64,000 bases of DNA from assembly GCF_014078525.1 (NCBI RefSeq), contig NZ_MU078696.1, forward strand, positions 115,873 through 179,872, in the 5' to 3' direction. The notes beneath the pieces are model-generated. The model was not told where the DNA came from. It saw only the letters and a program-made list of their open reading frames with translations, and ran no database searches. Positions 62,592-64,000 of the stretch are shown here, in pieces (position 1 is the stretch's first letter; each line of letters opens with the position of its first letter). The position numbers and the translations under genes are program-made. Source of the stretch: Nitrosopumilus sp. b3. Its GTDB lineage: Archaea; Thermoproteota; Nitrososphaeria; Nitrososphaerales; Nitrosopumilaceae.

Positions 62592-62782
62592 GAGTCCTAA
62601 GGGCTAATCCCCATTAATAAATCCGAATTGGTTATAGTATCATACCATATCTTAAAATCAAAATCTGGTCAATTCTCTTGCGATCAGCCTGAAATTAATT
62701 AGGATCAATTGATCTCACCAAATTGTTAACAGAATTGATCGATCCGATACTTGAGGATCTAAAAGAGGATAAGTGATCTCGC

Positions 62783-63313
62783 ATGGAAATTGATAAAGTT
62801 GAAAAAGTTCATTCTATTGGATACCGCCTAAAGGATGCTAAATTTACAGTAAATCAGGATTTTAAGTTTAATGTTACTGGAGTAAAAATTGAAGCAACTC
62901 AGGGTGATACAAACAATATCCCTCAGTGGGTTGGAAAGATTCTATCTGACAATAATTTGGGAGTATTAGATTCTCCTGATATGATTACTGAATTAAAACA
63001 AGCACTATCAAAAGAAAAGATGGTTGGAGAATATCAAATATCAACACTTGATCCGCACTTTTACATTAAATTAAGAGAATCATTGAAAGAATTGAATCGT
63101 GATGATTTTGATAAAGTTGAAAGTATGATGCTTGAATTATTTAGAATGCGAAGAGGTAAACTCGTAAAGATGGCAGACTCTATCAAACTTAATTCTGAAT
63201 TATACAACAAACTTACCGTTGAAGAAAATATTTTCTACAAAACTATCTATGATAACAGCAAAGAATTTGAAAAACAAATAACAGGAGGCATAAATGAGCA
63301 CCAAACAAACTAG
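62783..63313 (+). CDS. GINS complex subunit, Gins23 type
   Basis: 176 residues. The beta-rich N-terminal region (FKFNVTGVKIEATQGDTNNIPQWVGKILSDNNLGVLD) precedes a helical domain (PHFYIKLRESLKELN; LFRMRRGKLVKMADSI). That B-A order matches Gins23/Psf2-Psf3 more than Gins51. It overlaps the MCM start by 20 bp, as in the Sulfolobus gins23-mcm pair. Part of the CMG helicase. Confidence 0.82.
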   Translation: MEIDKVEKVHSIGYRLKDAKFTVNQDFKFNVTGVKIEATQGDTNNIPQWVGKILSDNNLGVLDSPDMITELKQALSKEKMVGEYQISTLDPHFYIKLRESLKELNRDDFDKVESMMLELFRMRRGKLVKMADSIKLNSELYNKLTVEENIFYKTIYDNSKEFEKQITGGINEHQTN

Positions 63314-64000
63314 TACTTTTACTGATTCTGCTTTATCTGATAAAGTAAAAGAATTTCTAACTAGATTCAAAGACAAGAATGGTGTCTACAAGTACGTAGA
63401 CGCAATTGATGAGATGATGCCAAAGAATACCAAATACATCATCGTAGATTATAATGATTTGGTAGTAGAACCACAAATCGAAGTAATTTTCTCTTCAAAC
63501 CCTGATAGGATATTTGATGCATTTTCTAGAGCCATCAAAGAAGCTCTACAAACAAGATTTCCTGATTATGCTGAAAAAATCAAAGATGAAGTTCGTGTAA
63601 GATTAATTAATTTTCCATTAGAACGAAGTTTGAGACAAATCAATGCTGAGACAATTGGACATATCACTAGTGTTTCCGGAATGGTAGTTAGAGCATCTGA
63701 AGTAAAACCACTAGCAAAAGAATTAGTCTTTGTATGTCCTGATGAACATACTACCAAAGTAATTCAACTAAAAGGCATGGATGTAAAAATTCCAGTTGTA
63801 TGTGATAACCCAAATTGTAAACAACGTGACTTTGAATTAAAACCTGAAGCAAGTAAGTTTATTGATTTTCAAATTCTTAGATTGCAAGAACTTCCTGAAG
63901 ATTTACCTCCAGGACAACTTCCTCACTATATTGATGTCACAATTAGGCAGGATTTAGTAGATAATTCGAGGCCTGGTGATAGAATTATTCTTACAGGTGT
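63294..64000 (+). CDS. mcm: MCM replicative helicase (3' part outside window)
   Basis: First 235 residues of MCM. N-terminal A domain (LSDKVKEFLTRFKDKNGV, YIIVDYNDL), OB region with GHITSVSGMVVRASEVKPL, a zinc knuckle (CPDEHTTK...CDNPNCKQ) and LQELPEDLPPGQLPHYIDV. ATG 63294 has an AGGAGG Shine-Dalgarno inside the GINS gene, so the two are coupled. The AAA+ part lies beyond the window. Confidence 0.94.
   Translation, partial: MSTKQTSTFTDSALSDKVKEFLTRFKDKNGVYKYVDAIDEMMPKNTKYIIVDYNDLVVEPQIEVIFSSNPDRIFDAFSRAIKEALQTRFPDYAEKIKDEVRVRLINFPLERSLRQINAETIGHITSVSGMVVRASEVKPLAKELVFVCPDEHTTKVIQLKGMDVKIPVVCDNPNCKQRDFELKPEASKFIDFQILRLQELPEDLPPGQLPHYIDVTIRQDLVDNSRPGDRIILTG

Overview
The window reads as chromosomal DNA of a marine-type ammonia-oxidising archaeon (Nitrososphaerota/Thaumarchaeota), most likely Nitrosopumilus or a close relative. 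The DNA is AT-rich. Most genes have an archaeal TATA box about 22-28 nt before a leaderless ATG or TTG start. The machinery is archaeal: L7Ae, S28e, L24e, L37e, LSm, aIF5B, aIF6, RFC, GINS, MCM and archease. The neighbouring ADP-forming acyl-CoA synthetase and 4-hydroxybutyryl-CoA dehydratase are hallmarks of the thaumarchaeal 3-hydroxypropionate/4-hydroxybutyrate CO2-fixation cycle. No amo or ammonium transporter gene lies in the window, so the ammonia-oxidiser assignment is inferred from relatedness. I see no CRISPR array, insertion sequence, integrase or phage gene.

Layout. 1-4.1 kb: end of the terminal oxidase locus (heme-copper oxidase subunit I, a double cupredoxin, compact heme A synthase). 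4.1-6.1 kb: tRNA-Lys, three free-standing receiver proteins, a degenerate histidine-kinase dimerisation protein, tRNA-Val. 6.1-10.8 kb: glycosyltransferase, aspartate kinase, a GC-rich structured RNA candidate, branched-chain aminotransferase, methyltransferase. 10.8-17.7 kb: membrane histidine kinase with a divergent receiver, then small membrane, secreted and regulatory genes. 17.7-21.4 kb: the carbon-fixation pair. 21.6-25.5 kb: signal peptidase, zinc-ribbon proteins, thioredoxin, tRNA-Ala. 25.6-31.7 kb: cyclic amidohydrolase, Met-rich secreted protein, PCMT, the AMMECR1/MEMO/radical-SAM triad, Hsp20. 32-41 kb: LSm-L37e-RpiA operon, PurU-like and creatininase-family genes, tRNA-Leu, phosphohexomutase, then the L7Ae-S28e-L24e-NDK-aIF5B operon. 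41-45.6 kb: two large surface proteins sharing a 289-bp identical DNA segment. 45.7-54 kb: archease, HD-domain, VOC, ADH, DedA, DUF72, PQQ-type dehydrogenase, several microproteins, family 5 uracil-DNA glycosylase. 54-61.5 kb: charged secreted repeat protein, nuclease, aldo/keto reductase, HisRS, aIF6, two 7Fe ferredoxins, tRNA-Ser. 61.6-64 kb: RFC small subunit, GINS and the start of MCM.

How it works together. The oxidase, cupredoxin and heme A synthase serve aerobic respiration with copper electron carriers. The ferredoxins and the 4-hydroxybutyrate enzymes belong to carbon and electron metabolism. The ribosomal, initiation and replication genes are conserved archaeal housekeeping operons. 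The parts least explained by known biology are: two structured RNA candidates (8.7 kb and 52.5 kb); a K-turn-like hairpin that covers the Shine-Dalgarno of the L7Ae operon; the 289-bp repeat shared by the surface proteins; many cysteine-rich microproteins; output-less receivers beside a histidine-less HisKA protein; and the AMMECR1/MEMO/radical-SAM set.
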